Shown here: one piece after another, positions 16,664 through 25,332 of the stretch
Position numbering within the stretch: position 1 is the first letter of the stretch
How the letters are laid out: each line of letters begins with the position of its first letter
Source of the DNA: Candidatus Zixiibacteriota bacterium
GTDB lineage: Bacteria > Zixibacteria > MSB-5A5 > UBA10806 > 4484-95
Direction of reading: 5' to 3'
Assembly: GCA_021159005.1 (NCBI GenBank)
Contig: JAGGSN010000117.1
Coordinates: 1 to 49,204, forward strand
DNA length: 49,204 nucleotides
Notes under the pieces: model-generated
The model's database searches: none
Seen by the model: only the letters and a program-made list of their open reading frames with translations
Told to the model about the DNA's origin: nothing
Program-made: the position numbers and the translations under genes

Positions 16664-16666
16664 CGC
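16633..16666. repeat. REP palindrome, family A, right of RAYT gene
   Basis: GCGTCAGGATG and CATCCTGACGC form perfect 11-base arms; the centre (tcgcaaagcttc) is nearly the reverse complement of the centre at 16031. The two copies therefore face each other across the transposase gene, and this one contains its stop codon. Confidence 0.9.
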
Positions 16667-16677
16667 ATCAGAATATC

Positions 16678-16762
16678 GCGTAGGGGCGTATTGCATACGC
16701 CCTCTTTGGATTTCGGAGATCAGCGTCAGGATATCGCCCGCCCGAGACGGACATCCTGACGC
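16678..16762. repeat. Family B fragment plus another family A palindrome
   Basis: GCGTAGGGGCGTATTGCATACGCC at about 16679-16702 is a shortened family B palindrome. At 16723-16762 the arms GCGTCAGGAT and ATCCTGACGC surround a 20-base GC-rich centre unlike that of the other copies. Together they fill most of the gap before the carboxylase gene. Confidence 0.7.
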
Positions 16763-16800
16763 ATAAGAAAAATAACAGCTTGAAAAGATAGAGGGTTCTC

Positions 16801-18408
16801 GTGTTTCAGATAGAATCGAAAATTGATACCAATAGCCAGGAATTTAAGCAAAACGTTGAGCATTGGAAAAAGAAAACAGCTCTTCTAAAAGAACGTCTCG
16901 ACAAAATCAAAGAAGGCGGACCGCCTTATGCCCGTGAAAAGCATCTCAAAAGAGGCAAGCTTCTAACCCGCAATAGAGTCAAAGGTCTATTCGATAAAAA
17001 CACTCCTTTTATGGAGTTTTCATCCTTAGCGGCTTATGATATGTATGATAACGCGGCTCCGGCTGCCGGCATTATTACCGGCATCGGCTGTGTGCATGGC
17101 CGCGAGGTTTTAATTGTTGCCAATGATGCTACTGTGAAAGGCGGCACCTATTTCCCGATTACAATCAAGAAGCATGTGCGGGCGCAGGAAATAGCTATGG
17201 CAAATCACTTGCCTTGCGTCTATCTTGTTGACTCCGGCGGTGTGTTTTTACCGCATCAAAAAGATGTTTTCCCCGATAAAGGGCATTTCGGCACTATCTT
17301 CTATAATCAGGCAAAACTATCGGCCATGGGGATTCCCCAGATTGCAGTAGTGATGGGTTCATGCACTGCTGGCGGCGCTTATGTGCCGGCGATGAGCGAT
17401 GAGGCTGTTATTATCCGCAAGCAGGGAACAATCTTTATCGGCGGGCCGCCGTTAGTCAAAGCCGCTACCGGTGTGGATGTTACCGATGAAGAATTGGGCG
17501 GCGCCGATGTTCACTGCCGTATTTCGGGAACGGCTGACCATTATGCTCAAAATGATGAACATGCTCTGCAGATTACCCGCAATATTATCGAATGTTTAGA
17601 GACTCCAAGGAAATTCGATATCGGCAGAACCGAACCTGTCGAACCGAAATATGACCCGAAAGAGCTGTACGGCGTTATGCCAAAAGATATAAGAAAGCCT
17701 TTCGATATCCGCGAAGTCATCGCTCGGGTTGTCGATAACAGCGAATTTCAGGAGTTCAAAGAATTGTATGGCCAGACGCTTGTCTGCGGATTTGCCCGCA
17801 TCATGGGTTATCCGGTTGGGATACTGGCGAATAACGGCGTGCTGTTCTCGGAAAGCTCGGTAAAGGGAGCGCATTTTATCGAACTGTGCACAATGCGTAA
17901 AATCCCGCTTATTTTTCTGCAGAATATCACCGGCTTTATCGTCGGCAAGGATTACGAGCATGGCGGTATTGCCCGCAACGGCGCCAAGCTGGTTCATGCA
18001 GTCGCTAATGCGGATGTGCCGAAACTAACCGTCATGATTGGCGGCTCCTATGGCGCCGGCAATTATGCCATGTGCGGCCGCGGCTACGAACCAAGATTTA
18101 TCTGGATGTGGCCAAGCTCCAAAATCAGCGTGATGGGCGGCGAACAGGCGGCAAATGTATTATTAACGGTTAAAAAAAGAGGTCTGGAGGCAAAGGGCAA
18201 AACCATGACCAAAGAAGAAGAAGAGGCGTTTTTAAAACCGATTATTGATAATTATGAATATGAAGGCTCACCCTATTTCAGCTCTGCTCGTATTTGGGAT
18301 GACGGTATAATCGATCCTTTGGATACCCGAACTATTATAGGCTTGGGCTTGTCGGCGGCCTTAAATGCTCCGATTCCGGATCAGCGTTACGGTGTATTCA
18401 GGATGTAG
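16801..18408 (+). CDS. Methylcrotonyl-CoA carboxylase carboxyltransferase (beta) subunit
   Basis: A 535-residue acyl-CoA carboxyltransferase, the right length for MCC beta. [20 protein letters not shown] (about 160-179) and [19 protein letters not shown] (about 182-200) are close to the MCC beta pattern and differ from propionyl-CoA carboxylase. Glycine-rich oxyanion stretches ([15 protein letters not shown]) appear in the second crotonase-like half. The start is GTG, with GAGGG six bases upstream. The enzyme would carboxylate 3-methylcrotonyl-CoA to 3-methylglutaconyl-CoA with the biotin carboxylase and carrier encoded at 20398-22458. Repeats and RAYT separate it from the DUF35 gene. Confidence 0.92.
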   Translation: MFQIESKIDTNSQEFKQNVEHWKKKTALLKERLDKIKEGGPPYAREKHLKRGKLLTRNRVKGLFDKNTPFMEFSSLAAYDMYDNAAPAAGIITGIGCVHGREVLIVANDATVKGGTYFPITIKKHVRAQEIAMANHLPCVYLVDSGGVFLPHQKDVFPDKGHFGTIFYNQAKLSAMGIPQIAVVMGSCTAGGAYVPAMSDEAVIIRKQGTIFIGGPPLVKAATGVDVTDEELGGADVHCRISGTADHYAQNDEHALQITRNIIECLETPRKFDIGRTEPVEPKYDPKELYGVMPKDIRKPFDIREVIARVVDNSEFQEFKELYGQTLVCGFARIMGYPVGILANNGVLFSESSVKGAHFIELCTMRKIPLIFLQNITGFIVGKDYEHGGIARNGAKLVHAVANADVPKLTVMIGGSYGAGNYAMCGRGYEPRFIWMWPSSKISVMGGEQAANVLLTVKKRGLEAKGKTMTKEEEEAFLKPIIDNYEYEGSPYFSSARIWDDGIIDPLDTRTIIGLGLSAALNAPIPDQRYGVFRM

Positions 18409-18455
18409 TGGATAGATATTGTGTTTAGGAAAAGTGTTTTAATATCGCCAACGCG

Positions 18456-18533
18456 CAGGGGCGTATTGCAATACGCCCCTGAGCGCGGTGCATATTCATG
18501 TTGTGGTTGGCGTACGTTCTCGTGCACCAACAA
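18456..18533. repeat. 26-base perfect palindrome (family B) and family C hairpin
   Basis: CAGGGGCGTATTG and CAATACGCCCCTG form a perfect 26-base palindrome at 18456-18481. A second hairpin (GTTGGCG against GTGCACCAAC) follows at about 18505-18532 and resembles the copies at 26303 and 38594. Both lie between cotranscribed genes. Confidence 0.75.
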
Positions 18534-18558
18534 TAATTGATAACCAGGATTTGATGAA

Positions 18559-19359
18559 ATGACAGCAAACAAAAAATACGAAACAATCAAAGTCGAGTTC
18601 ATAGATAGAATAGCTCGCGTTACATTAAATCGTCCGGATGTGCGCAATGCTTTCAATGCGGCTATGATTGCGGATATGGCCGATGCTTTTAAAACCATCA
18701 ACAAGGCAGACAATTTACGTGTAGTTGTTCTCACCGGTGAGGGTTCCGGATTTTGCGCCGGAGCCGACCTCAACTGGATGAAGGGCGTAGTCAATTATAC
18801 CTATGAGGAAAACCTTCAGGACTCGCAAAACCTGGCTGATATGTTCCAGCTGATGGCAAACTGCCCATTGCCGACCGTTGCGCGCGTTAATGGTCCCGCA
18901 ATCGGCGGCGGAACCGGCATGGTTGCTGTTTGTGATATTGTGGTGGCTTCCCCCAAGGCGGTATTCAGCTTGAGCGAGGTGAAAATCGGCTTGGTGCCGG
19001 CCTGTATATCTCCCTATGTCATCCGTCGGATGGGCGACAAAAACTGCCGCGAGTATTTCCTGACCGGCGAACGGCTGACAGCAGAAAAGGGTCTTGCCGC
19101 CGGGTTGGTCAATTATGTTGTGCCTGAGGATAAACTTGATGAAAAAGTCGAACAGCTTGTCAAACAATTAATATCCAGCGGACCTGAGGCATTAAGCTGG
19201 TGTAAGAAGCTTCTATCGGAGGTGCCCGGCATGGCAAGGGATAAGGCAGGAACCTACACAGCCGAGGTTATCACCAAGCTTCGACTAAGCGATGAAGGGC
19301 AAGAGGGCATGAAAGCCTTTTTCGAGAAACGGAAACCGGATTGGTGCGGGGATGTTTAG
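18559..19359 (+). CDS. Enoyl-CoA hydratase family, likely methylglutaconyl-CoA hydratase
   Basis: A 266-residue crotonase-fold protein. The oxyanion-hole stretches are GSGFCAGADLNWMKG (about 60-74) and NGPAIGGGTGMV (about 111-122); FSLSEVKIGLVPACISPYV follows with the expected Glu. GADLNWMK and the LVPA region are commonly seen in 3-methylglutaconyl-CoA hydratase, the enzyme that converts 3-methylglutaconyl-CoA and HMG-CoA. Its place between the two carboxylase blocks fits that step. A general enoyl-CoA hydratase is the alternative. The ATG is preceded by CAGGA at ten bases. Downstream are 250 bases of repeats and then an AT-rich inserted gene. Confidence 0.87.
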   Translation: MTANKKYETIKVEFIDRIARVTLNRPDVRNAFNAAMIADMADAFKTINKADNLRVVVLTGEGSGFCAGADLNWMKGVVNYTYEENLQDSQNLADMFQLMANCPLPTVARVNGPAIGGGTGMVAVCDIVVASPKAVFSLSEVKIGLVPACISPYVIRRMGDKNCREYFLTGERLTAEKGLAAGLVNYVVPEDKLDEKVEQLVKQLISSGPEALSWCKKLLSEVPGMARDKAGTYTAEVITKLRLSDEGQEGMKAFFEKRKPDWCGDV

Positions 19360-19362
19360 TAG

Positions 19363-19605
19363 TCATTGTGAGGAGCGAAAAGACGAAGCCCCAAGGCACA
19401 TCTGTGCAATCTCATGCAAGCAACGTGTCGGGTTTCTCCCTCCGGTCGGAACCCGATCTACATCTTGCCATTATGAGTGGCTGAGAGAATTATCTAAGAA
19501 ATATTTGCTTTTAACAACAGCCTCGCGTAGGGGCGTATTGCATATGCCCTCTTTAATATTAGGTCGGTTTTCTCCGTTCGGCAGAAGCCGACCTATAAAG
19601 GACTA
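19363..19605. repeat. Repeat-filled spacer (families D, B and others)
   Basis: GTCATTGTGAGGAGCG with GCAATCTC at 19363-19413 is a half copy of the element at 2421. GCGTAGGGGCGTATTGCATATGCC near 19524-19547 is a decayed family B palindrome, and GGTCGG...CCGACC near 19563-19595 forms another hairpin. The open frame across this stretch is made of repeats and is not a gene. Confidence 0.6.
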
Positions 19606-19611
19606 AGGAAA

Positions 19612-20331
19612 ATGTCTGAAAATTGTAAATGGTTGCATACACAATTAAATGAATTGCCAATTATTCAATATCAATTTGATGAAAATTGTCTTCCATTAAA
19701 TGGGATTTACTTTTTTTATGAAAAAGGGGAATATTGGGGACATGGTAGAAAAAAACAAAGGATAGTTAGAATTGGAACAGCTAATAATTGTAACTTCGGA
19801 AAACGGATTAAAGAACATTATTTATTAGATAATTCGAAAATGAATTTCAATAAAAATAATCCTAAGCCATCTGATAGGAGTATTTTTAGGAAAAATATTG
19901 GAAAAGCAATATTAAGTAAGAATAATGATAGTTATAGTAATATCTGGGAAATAGACTTTATTAAAAAGAAAAATAGAGAAGAACACAATAATAGGCGTAA
20001 TATTGAAAAGGAAAGAAAATTAGAATTAGATATTACAAAAATTATAAGAGACAATTTCTCTTTTAGATTTATAATAATAGATAATCAGATTATAAGAAAA
20101 AACTGTAAAGGACTTGAAGGTTTATTTATTGGAACTATTGCACAATGTAATTTATGTAAACCCTCAAAAAATTGGTTAGGAAAAGATTCACCAAAAAATA
20201 AAATAGTAAATAGCGGCTTATGGCAGGTTCAATGTCTTAATGAAATTGGAATAGATGATAATAGTAAAAGTGATATTCTATATGCTATTGATAACACTAT
20301 TAATTGGTTAAAAAATATGAAGTGTTTTTAA
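19612..20331 (+). CDS. AT-rich GIY-YIG nuclease-like protein, probably acquired
   Basis: A 239-residue protein with a possible GIY-YIG core: NGIYFFYEKGE at about 29-39, RIVRIGTAN at about 50-58 and KRIKEHY near 64-70, where the Arg would be catalytic. A Lys/Asn-rich middle and a C-terminal part with CNLCKPSKNWLG follow. The gene is strikingly AT-rich, dominated by aat, aaa and att codons, unlike its neighbours. It sits between the hydratase and biotin carboxylase genes of one pathway, so it looks like a later insertion. Similar lone GIY-YIG proteins occur in phages and defence islands; function here is not known. AAGGA provides a ribosome site. Confidence 0.65.
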   Translation: MSENCKWLHTQLNELPIIQYQFDENCLPLNGIYFFYEKGEYWGHGRKKQRIVRIGTANNCNFGKRIKEHYLLDNSKMNFNKNNPKPSDRSIFRKNIGKAILSKNNDSYSNIWEIDFIKKKNREEHNNRRNIEKERKLELDITKIIRDNFSFRFIIIDNQIIRKNCKGLEGLFIGTIAQCNLCKPSKNWLGKDSPKNKIVNSGLWQVQCLNEIGIDDNSKSDILYAIDNTINWLKNMKCF

Positions 20332-20397
20332 TTATTTTGTAGACAACATCCGCCAAAGGCGGATTCGTCTGCCCCTAATGTGAGTTAAGGAAACAAC

Positions 20398-21903
20398 ATG
20401 TTTAAAAAAATACTAATCGCTAACAGAGGCGAAATCGCAGTCCGGGTGATGCGCGCCTGCCGCGAAATGGATATCGAATCGGTCGCCGTCTATTCGACTA
20501 TCGACCGCGATGCCCTGCATGTGCAGATTGCCGATGAGGCTGTCTGTATCGGCGAAGCGCCCGCCAACGAAAGCTATCTTAATATCGATGCGATTATCAT
20601 GGCCGCTAAGAAAACAGGCGCCGAGGCTATCCATCCCGGCTATGGCTTTCTCTCGGAAAATTACCTGTTTGCCGAACGATGTGAGAAAGAGGGAATTGTC
20701 TTTATAGGTCCAAACTCCAAAGCGATAAAATTAGTAGGTGATAAAGTAGCCTCCCGTGAAGTAACCGAGAAAGCCGGCATACCTTTAATTCCGGGCATGA
20801 AAGGCACTATCACCGATGCTGCGGACGGCATAGCTCAGGCTGAAAAAATCGGCTACCCCGTGCTGCTCAAAGCCTCAGCCGGAGGCGGCGGCAAGGGTAT
20901 GCACATCATCAACTCTGAAAATGAGGTGCAATCCGCTGTAGAATCCGGTATGCGCGAGGCAAAATCCGCTTTCGGCGATCCCTCGGTTTATCTCGAAAAA
21001 TATATCGAACAGCCCCGCCATATCGAGTTTCAGGTGCTGGCTGATAATCACGGCAATGCCATTCACCTTTTTGAAAGGGAATGCTCGATTCAAAGAAGGC
21101 ATCAGAAGATAGTCGAGGAAACCCCCTCGGTTGCGCTCGATGACGACCTTCGGCGCCGCATGGGTGAAACAGCCCTGAAAGTGGTTGAGATATCGGGCTA
21201 CACCAACGCCGGCACTGTCGAAATGCTTTTAGATATAAACAACAACTACTATTTCCTTGAGGTTAACGCCCGTCTTCAGGTGGAACATCCGGTTACAGAG
21301 ATGGTTGTCGGTATCGACTTGGTTCATGCTCAGATTAGAATCGCCGCCGGTGAAAAGCTATGGCTTAAGCAAGCTGACTTAAAGCAAAACGGGCATGCTA
21401 TCGAATGCCGTATATATGCCGAAGACCCCGAAAATAACTTTCTGCCATCTGCCGGAAAAATCCTGTATATGAAAGAGCCAACCGGCCCGGGTGTCCGTCA
21501 TGATTGCGGCATCTATTCGGGATATGAGGTTTCGGTGTATTATGACCCGATACTCTCAAAGCTGGTAACTTGGGCGCCCAATCGAGAGGTTTGCTGTAAA
21601 CGGATGGTCTCCGCATTGAAAGACTTTCCGATATTGGGAATTAAAACCGGCATCGAATTTCTGCGCGAAACAGTCAGCCATCCCGAATTCATAGCAGGCA
21701 ATACTTATACGGATTTTATCAACAAGAACATGCCATCATGGAAACCGCAATCCGGCGAAAATATATTAGATGAAGCTTTGATTGCGGCGGCAGCATATTC
21801 CAAATACGGCAAAAAAGGTTCTGGCTATTCAGCTAAAACTACCGAGATGCCCTCGCCTTGGCAGCAAATCGGCGATTGGCAGATTGCCAGCGGCATGGTC
21901 TGA
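20398..21903 (+). CDS. Biotin carboxylase subunit of acyl-CoA carboxylase
   Basis: A 501-residue ATP-grasp biotin carboxylase that carboxylates biotin using ATP and bicarbonate. It begins FKKILIANRGEIAVRV. The ATP-binding glycine loop KASAGGGGKGMHI is at about 158-170, FLEVNARLQVEHPVTE at about 280-295 contains the active-site Arg and Glu, and the biotin carboxylase C-terminal domain ends about 445. A short tail follows. In most MCC alpha subunits this domain continues into a BT and a biotin domain; here the chain stops and these are encoded separately 27 bases later. Partner choice (methylcrotonyl-CoA) is inferred from the neighbouring beta subunit. AAGGAAAC gives a ribosome site. Confidence 0.93.
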   Translation: MFKKILIANRGEIAVRVMRACREMDIESVAVYSTIDRDALHVQIADEAVCIGEAPANESYLNIDAIIMAAKKTGAEAIHPGYGFLSENYLFAERCEKEGIVFIGPNSKAIKLVGDKVASREVTEKAGIPLIPGMKGTITDAADGIAQAEKIGYPVLLKASAGGGGKGMHIINSENEVQSAVESGMREAKSAFGDPSVYLEKYIEQPRHIEFQVLADNHGNAIHLFERECSIQRRHQKIVEETPSVALDDDLRRRMGETALKVVEISGYTNAGTVEMLLDINNNYYFLEVNARLQVEHPVTEMVVGIDLVHAQIRIAAGEKLWLKQADLKQNGHAIECRIYAEDPENNFLPSAGKILYMKEPTGPGVRHDCGIYSGYEVSVYYDPILSKLVTWAPNREVCCKRMVSALKDFPILGIKTGIEFLRETVSHPEFIAGNTYTDFINKNMPSWKPQSGENILDEALIAAAAYSKYGKKGSGYSAKTTEMPSPWQQIGDWQIASGMV

Positions 21904-21930
21904 AATTGAAAATAGATATGGAGCGATAAA

Positions 21931-22458
21931 ATGGAACAGGAATTTTCCTATCAGAATGAAGTTAATAAGATAAAATTCGATGCTGACAATGAAGATTGTC
22001 TCAAAGCTGACAGCTTCAAAGCATTGATAGGAGAAAAGGAATACAGATTCAATATCTCTAAGATTTCAGCCAACAGCCTTTCTATAATCCTTGACGGCAA
22101 AAGCAGGCTGGTTTATGCCGCCGAATCCGATGACGCAATTTTCATTAACCTTGACGGCAGGAATATCAAGCTTGATAAAGTCGGCGATGACATGCAAAAA
22201 TTCGCGCAGGATGATTCCGTGTTTGGCGATAAAGATAAGATTACCACTCCCATGCCGGGCAAGGTTATAAAAATCTTAGTTGGTGAAGGCGACAGGATTG
22301 AAGAAGGTCAACCGTTAGTGATTGTCGAATCGATGAAAATGGAAAATGAGATAAAATCGCCTACAAACGGGTCTGTTAAATCGGTGCATTTCGAAGCCGG
22401 CGATCTTGTCAATCCCGACCAGCCGATTATCATGCTTCAGCCGGATGAAGAAGAATAA
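21931..22458 (+). CDS. Biotin carboxyl carrier protein with BT-like N-terminal domain
   Basis: A 175-residue protein. Its C-terminal 70 residues are a biotinyl domain with VIVESMKMENEIKSP, where the Lys of MKM is biotinylated, and KITTPMPGKVIKI leading in. The N-terminal 100 residues (FKALIGEKEYRFNISKI, VYAAESDDAIFINLDGR) are beta-rich and resemble the BT domain that links carboxylase and biotin domains in MCC alpha. Together with the 501-residue carboxylase upstream it adds up to a normal MCC alpha length, which suggests gene fission. GGAG lies eight bases before the start. Confidence 0.9.
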   Translation: MEQEFSYQNEVNKIKFDADNEDCLKADSFKALIGEKEYRFNISKISANSLSIILDGKSRLVYAAESDDAIFINLDGRNIKLDKVGDDMQKFAQDDSVFGDKDKITTPMPGKVIKILVGEGDRIEEGQPLVIVESMKMENEIKSPTNGSVKSVHFEAGDLVNPDQPIIMLQPDEEE

Positions 22459-22584
22459 TAATTGCAATTTTATGTTTTAGAATAATGCAGCTGCCAGTTT
22501 TCCATACTATAGTATCAGAAACAGCCTTAGACGTTAGACTTCACACATATCTTATAAGCCAGTTCAACAGCTATACGTAAATAA

Positions 22585-23514
22585 TTATTCGCAATCTCCC
22601 CTGATTGGAGAATCGCCGCAACCTCTAAAATAGTTGTGGAGGTAAATAACATCCGAGCTTATTACATCGCAGTCGCCATTGGCATCACCCGCTAAAAATG
22701 GTATCGGCGAAGGATTTGAACCGCAAAAATAGGCAATAAGATATGTTATATCAGATAGAATAACAACTCCATCGCCATTAGCATCCCCGGGAATAAAATC
22801 AGTGGTAAATGCTGCGGCAACATTTAAGCTGCTTGTAATAACGACAGTAACGGGGTTATCATCACCCTCAATATCGCCGCCCCATTCTACAAATTCCCAA
22901 GATTCGCACGGCTCAGCTGAAAACACCACCGTATCACCATAATCATAACTTTCTTTGTAGGGGGAATAAGAAATTGAGCCGCAGCCATTTTCCTCAGTGT
23001 CAATATAATAATAGCTGGAACTCGAATCGACTACGGTAAAAACCGGCGAATTGGAAAGGTCGGAGAAATTACCGGCTTCATCAAATGATTTCACAGCAAA
23101 ATAATAGCTGGTGTATAATTCCAACCCGGCTACTATCATGGTTTCGGCTTGTCCTGCCGGGGCTGGTGTCGGTTCGCCATCCGCCTGAATCGCATTCTGC
23201 CATCTTTGCTCGGTATTAATCGGTCCGGAGCTGTAGAGGATATAGCGGACATCATAACCAGCCGCCTGCCCGTAATTGCCATCATCGCCGGGCGCTGTCC
23301 AGTTTAGTGTGATTTCGCCGTAATCCAAAGATACATGACCAGAGTCGCTATCTCCGGCTGGCTTGACGATATAACCGGGATTGGGCTTATTATCACCGCT
23401 AATATTTGCCGTTAATATATCCTGCTTATCTGATTGCGCATGCGCAACAGAACAGACCGACATTATAAAGAAAACTGTAAATACACTTACAGCTTTAGCT
23501 ACCGAATGCTTCAT
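22585..23514 (-). CDS. Secreted fibronectin-III, B-repeat and dockerin protein
   Basis: A 309-residue protein with a signal peptide (about 1-26, VCSVAHAQS). A fibronectin-III domain lies at about 65-160 (LNWTAPGDDGNYG, SYYFAVKSFDEAGN). An InlB B-repeat-like domain follows at about 170-240 (GSISYSPY, FVEWGGDIEG). A dockerin type I pair closes the chain, with calcium loops GDANGDGVV and GDANGDCDV and a YFRG end at about 245-305. It is probably exported and may dock to a surface cohesin. No catalytic residues are seen. It is transcribed convergently to the biotin carrier gene and away from the next gene; no good ribosome site is seen. Confidence 0.82.
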   Translation of the reverse strand: MKHSVAKAVSVFTVFFIMSVCSVAHAQSDKQDILTANISGDNKPNPGYIVKPAGDSDSGHVSLDYGEITLNWTAPGDDGNYGQAAGYDVRYILYSSGPINTEQRWQNAIQADGEPTPAPAGQAETMIVAGLELYTSYYFAVKSFDEAGNFSDLSNSPVFTVVDSSSSYYYIDTEENGCGSISYSPYKESYDYGDTVVFSAEPCESWEFVEWGGDIEGDDNPVTVVITSSLNVAAAFTTDFIPGDANGDGVVILSDITYLIAYFCGSNPSPIPFLAGDANGDCDVISSDVIYLHNYFRGCGDSPIRGDCE

Positions 23515-23898
23515 TTAAATTTCAGCTTCGATCCCTGAAGTAAAAAACCGCGTTTTATATTTTTTCTAACTACCGCTCTCAACAGTGAAGCCCCGTTATT
23601 CCATCCTTGATGCTTGCGATATTAGCTTGATGAGAGCCGTTCAAGCCATAGAAGCCATCGGGAGATATGGGCTTACAAACTCAGCATTTATCTTACGAAA
23701 AACCAGAGCATGCTGTCAAGCTATTTTAGCTAAAAAATCGGAATATTCTGAAAATACTTGACATATTAGGCAAGTAATTATTAAATTCCCGATGAGTGAG
23801 TGATCGCTTTTAAGCAAACAGCTTAAGCTTCTGTGATAATTGAATATGAATAAGATGGTAAGATAATTAGCCGTTAACTTTTAAACGAAAGGGGATTT
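23515..23898. other. 384-base gap between divergent dockerin genes
   Basis: No gene is seen. The stretch holds the promoter at 23758-23786 and otherwise unremarkable AT-rich sequence with the start regions of two divergent secreted-protein genes. Confidence 0.5.
23758..23786 (+). promoter_or_regulatory. Probable promoter of the broken dockerin protease
   Basis: TTGACA (23758-23763) and TTAAAT (23781-23786) are 17 bases apart. The leader to the ATG at 23899 would be about 105 bases with GAAAGGGG as ribosome site. The promoter and start are intact although the gene behind them is broken. Confidence 0.5.
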
Positions 23899-24583
23899 AT
23901 GCTTAAACGATTCAAACGTAGAGTTATGGGGGGGGCATTGCTATTATTAGCATTCGGTTTATTTGCGCCCATTATCAGAACTAAAAAATGGGTAGCAATA
24001 TTTGTACTATAGCCCGGATTCAGCTAATGATTATTGCTACGTTCATTATAATATGGGCGTACCGAGCTACATGTTCTACCTTTTGGCTCAGGGCGGATAT
24101 AATCAGTATTATCCGCATCTCGATACCGTTTCGGGTAGTGGCATTGAAAACGCAATGGAAATTATGTATAAGTCAAACACAATTCCAAGATGGAGATGGA
24201 ATGCCAATTTCTTTCAAGCCAAAACTGGATGTCTTATAGCGGCTATTTTTGATTGTGGTCAGCCTGATTGGGCAATACAAGTTGATAAAGCCTGGAATGC
24301 TGTAAATGTTGGATGCAGATATATGCCTGGTGATGCAAACTGTGACGGTATGTTTATAGGTGGAGATATAGTCTATATTGTACAATTATTCAGAGATCCT
24401 GATCCATGTGATAGACACATACAGTGTTTAGACACAACTGGAGTATTGTTTCAACCAGCATTAGATATAAGTGGTGATTGTCTAGTAACACAAGCTGATA
24501 TAACACATGCTGTAGGGTATTTTAGAGGAGAAATTCCAGCAATAGAATTCTGCCCTGCCTTTCCTGATACAATTTCACCATAA
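23899..24583 (+). pseudogene. Broken thermolysin-family (M4) protease with dockerin end
   Basis: An intact ribosome site and ATG at 23899 start a 37-residue signal-peptide frame (MLKRFKRRVMGGALLLLAF) that soon stops at 24010. The next frame, from about 23996, reads YVHYNMGVPSYMFYLLAQGG and ends DKAWNAVNVG, matching the C-terminal lobe of thermolysin, including the region of its catalytic His 231. A dockerin pair (GDANCDGMF, DISGDCLV, YFRG) follows. The propeptide and the HEXXH half are missing, and an eight-G run lies in the signal region. A large deletion with frame loss is the simplest account. Translation of the second part would need a TTG at 24002. Confidence 0.7.
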
Positions 24584-24644
24584 GTCATGCAGAATTTAGG
24601 GAATAAAATAGTGTTAATAATTGTAAATTAATTAAGGAGAAGTA

Positions 24645-25304
24645 ATGAAAAAAATAATATTCTTTTTAACAATTTCTTTAGCGCTGATATTAATCAACTT
24701 TGTTAATGGGCAGGAAGATTCGACAAAAACAATTCCCAGTATTTATGACCCCCTGCCCGGTTACGAAGAGTGGTTAAAGAACAGAAAACTTAGCGCTGAA
24801 GATGCATCACTTGTTGAAAAAGCTTATCAATATATGGAAAAACGGAAAGATTATTGTAAAACTGATGATCCTCGTTCTGACTTTAAATTTAGATATATAG
24901 ATAGATCTTCAGGGTATTCTATCAAAGTAAAATTCTGGCAAATAGTAAATGGAATAATATTAAAGCACTCATTCATATATATTGGTATAAAAAGTGATGG
25001 CAGTATAAGAAATATAAGCGGCAGGTTTTACCCGCAAGCCTGGAATGTAAATACAACGCCTACTATTACCAAAGAACAAGCTAAAAAAACAGTCTTTAAC
25101 GATTCCCGATGCGTACCAACTGCAAAATATCATGGAGAGGATATTTTATCGTTTGAACAGGTTCATGCTGATAGCCTAATCATATTAGAGCATGAGAATG
25201 ATTTTCACTTATGCTGGAAAGCATTTATACCCGGTTTGACTTACTATGTTGATGCTCATACAGATAAAATAATTAGAACAGAAGTCAATATGATACCAAA
25301 TTAA
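24645..25304 (+). CDS. Secreted stand-alone M4-protease propeptide-like protein (FTP-PepSY)
   Basis: A 219-residue protein with a signal peptide (about 1-22, ending FVNGQ). The body resembles the propeptide of thermolysin-type proteases. An FTP-like stretch (VKFWQIVNGIILKHSFIYIGI, read as two joined strands, then DGSIRNISGRFYP) is followed by a PepSY-like end (TITKEQAKKTVF, then FHLCWKAFIP and YYVDAHTDKIIRTE). The chain stops where the catalytic domain should begin. The protease C-terminal lobe is encoded just upstream, in the wrong order for one gene. It could be a leftover of a rearranged protease or a protein inhibitor/chaperone acting in trans. AAGGAG precedes the ATG. Confidence 0.65.
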   Translation: MKKIIFFLTISLALILINFVNGQEDSTKTIPSIYDPLPGYEEWLKNRKLSAEDASLVEKAYQYMEKRKDYCKTDDPRSDFKFRYIDRSSGYSIKVKFWQIVNGIILKHSFIYIGIKSDGSIRNISGRFYPQAWNVNTTPTITKEQAKKTVFNDSRCVPTAKYHGEDILSFEQVHADSLIILEHENDFHLCWKAFIPGLTYYVDAHTDKIIRTEVNMIPN

Positions 25305-25332
25305 TTTAATAAATAAGTTTGAGGTTTATGAA

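Noticed and set aside
16601-16762. Repeats near the RAYT gene as a CRISPR array
   Set aside because: The units are palindromic, unequal in spacing and in both orientations, with no spacers.
19352-19606. 84-codon open frame after the hydratase gene
   Set aside because: It is built from several palindromic repeats and has no protein-like pattern.
23988-24239. Overlapping 83-codon frame inside the M4 relic
   Set aside because: It is a shadow of the frame that carries the M4 and dockerin motifs.
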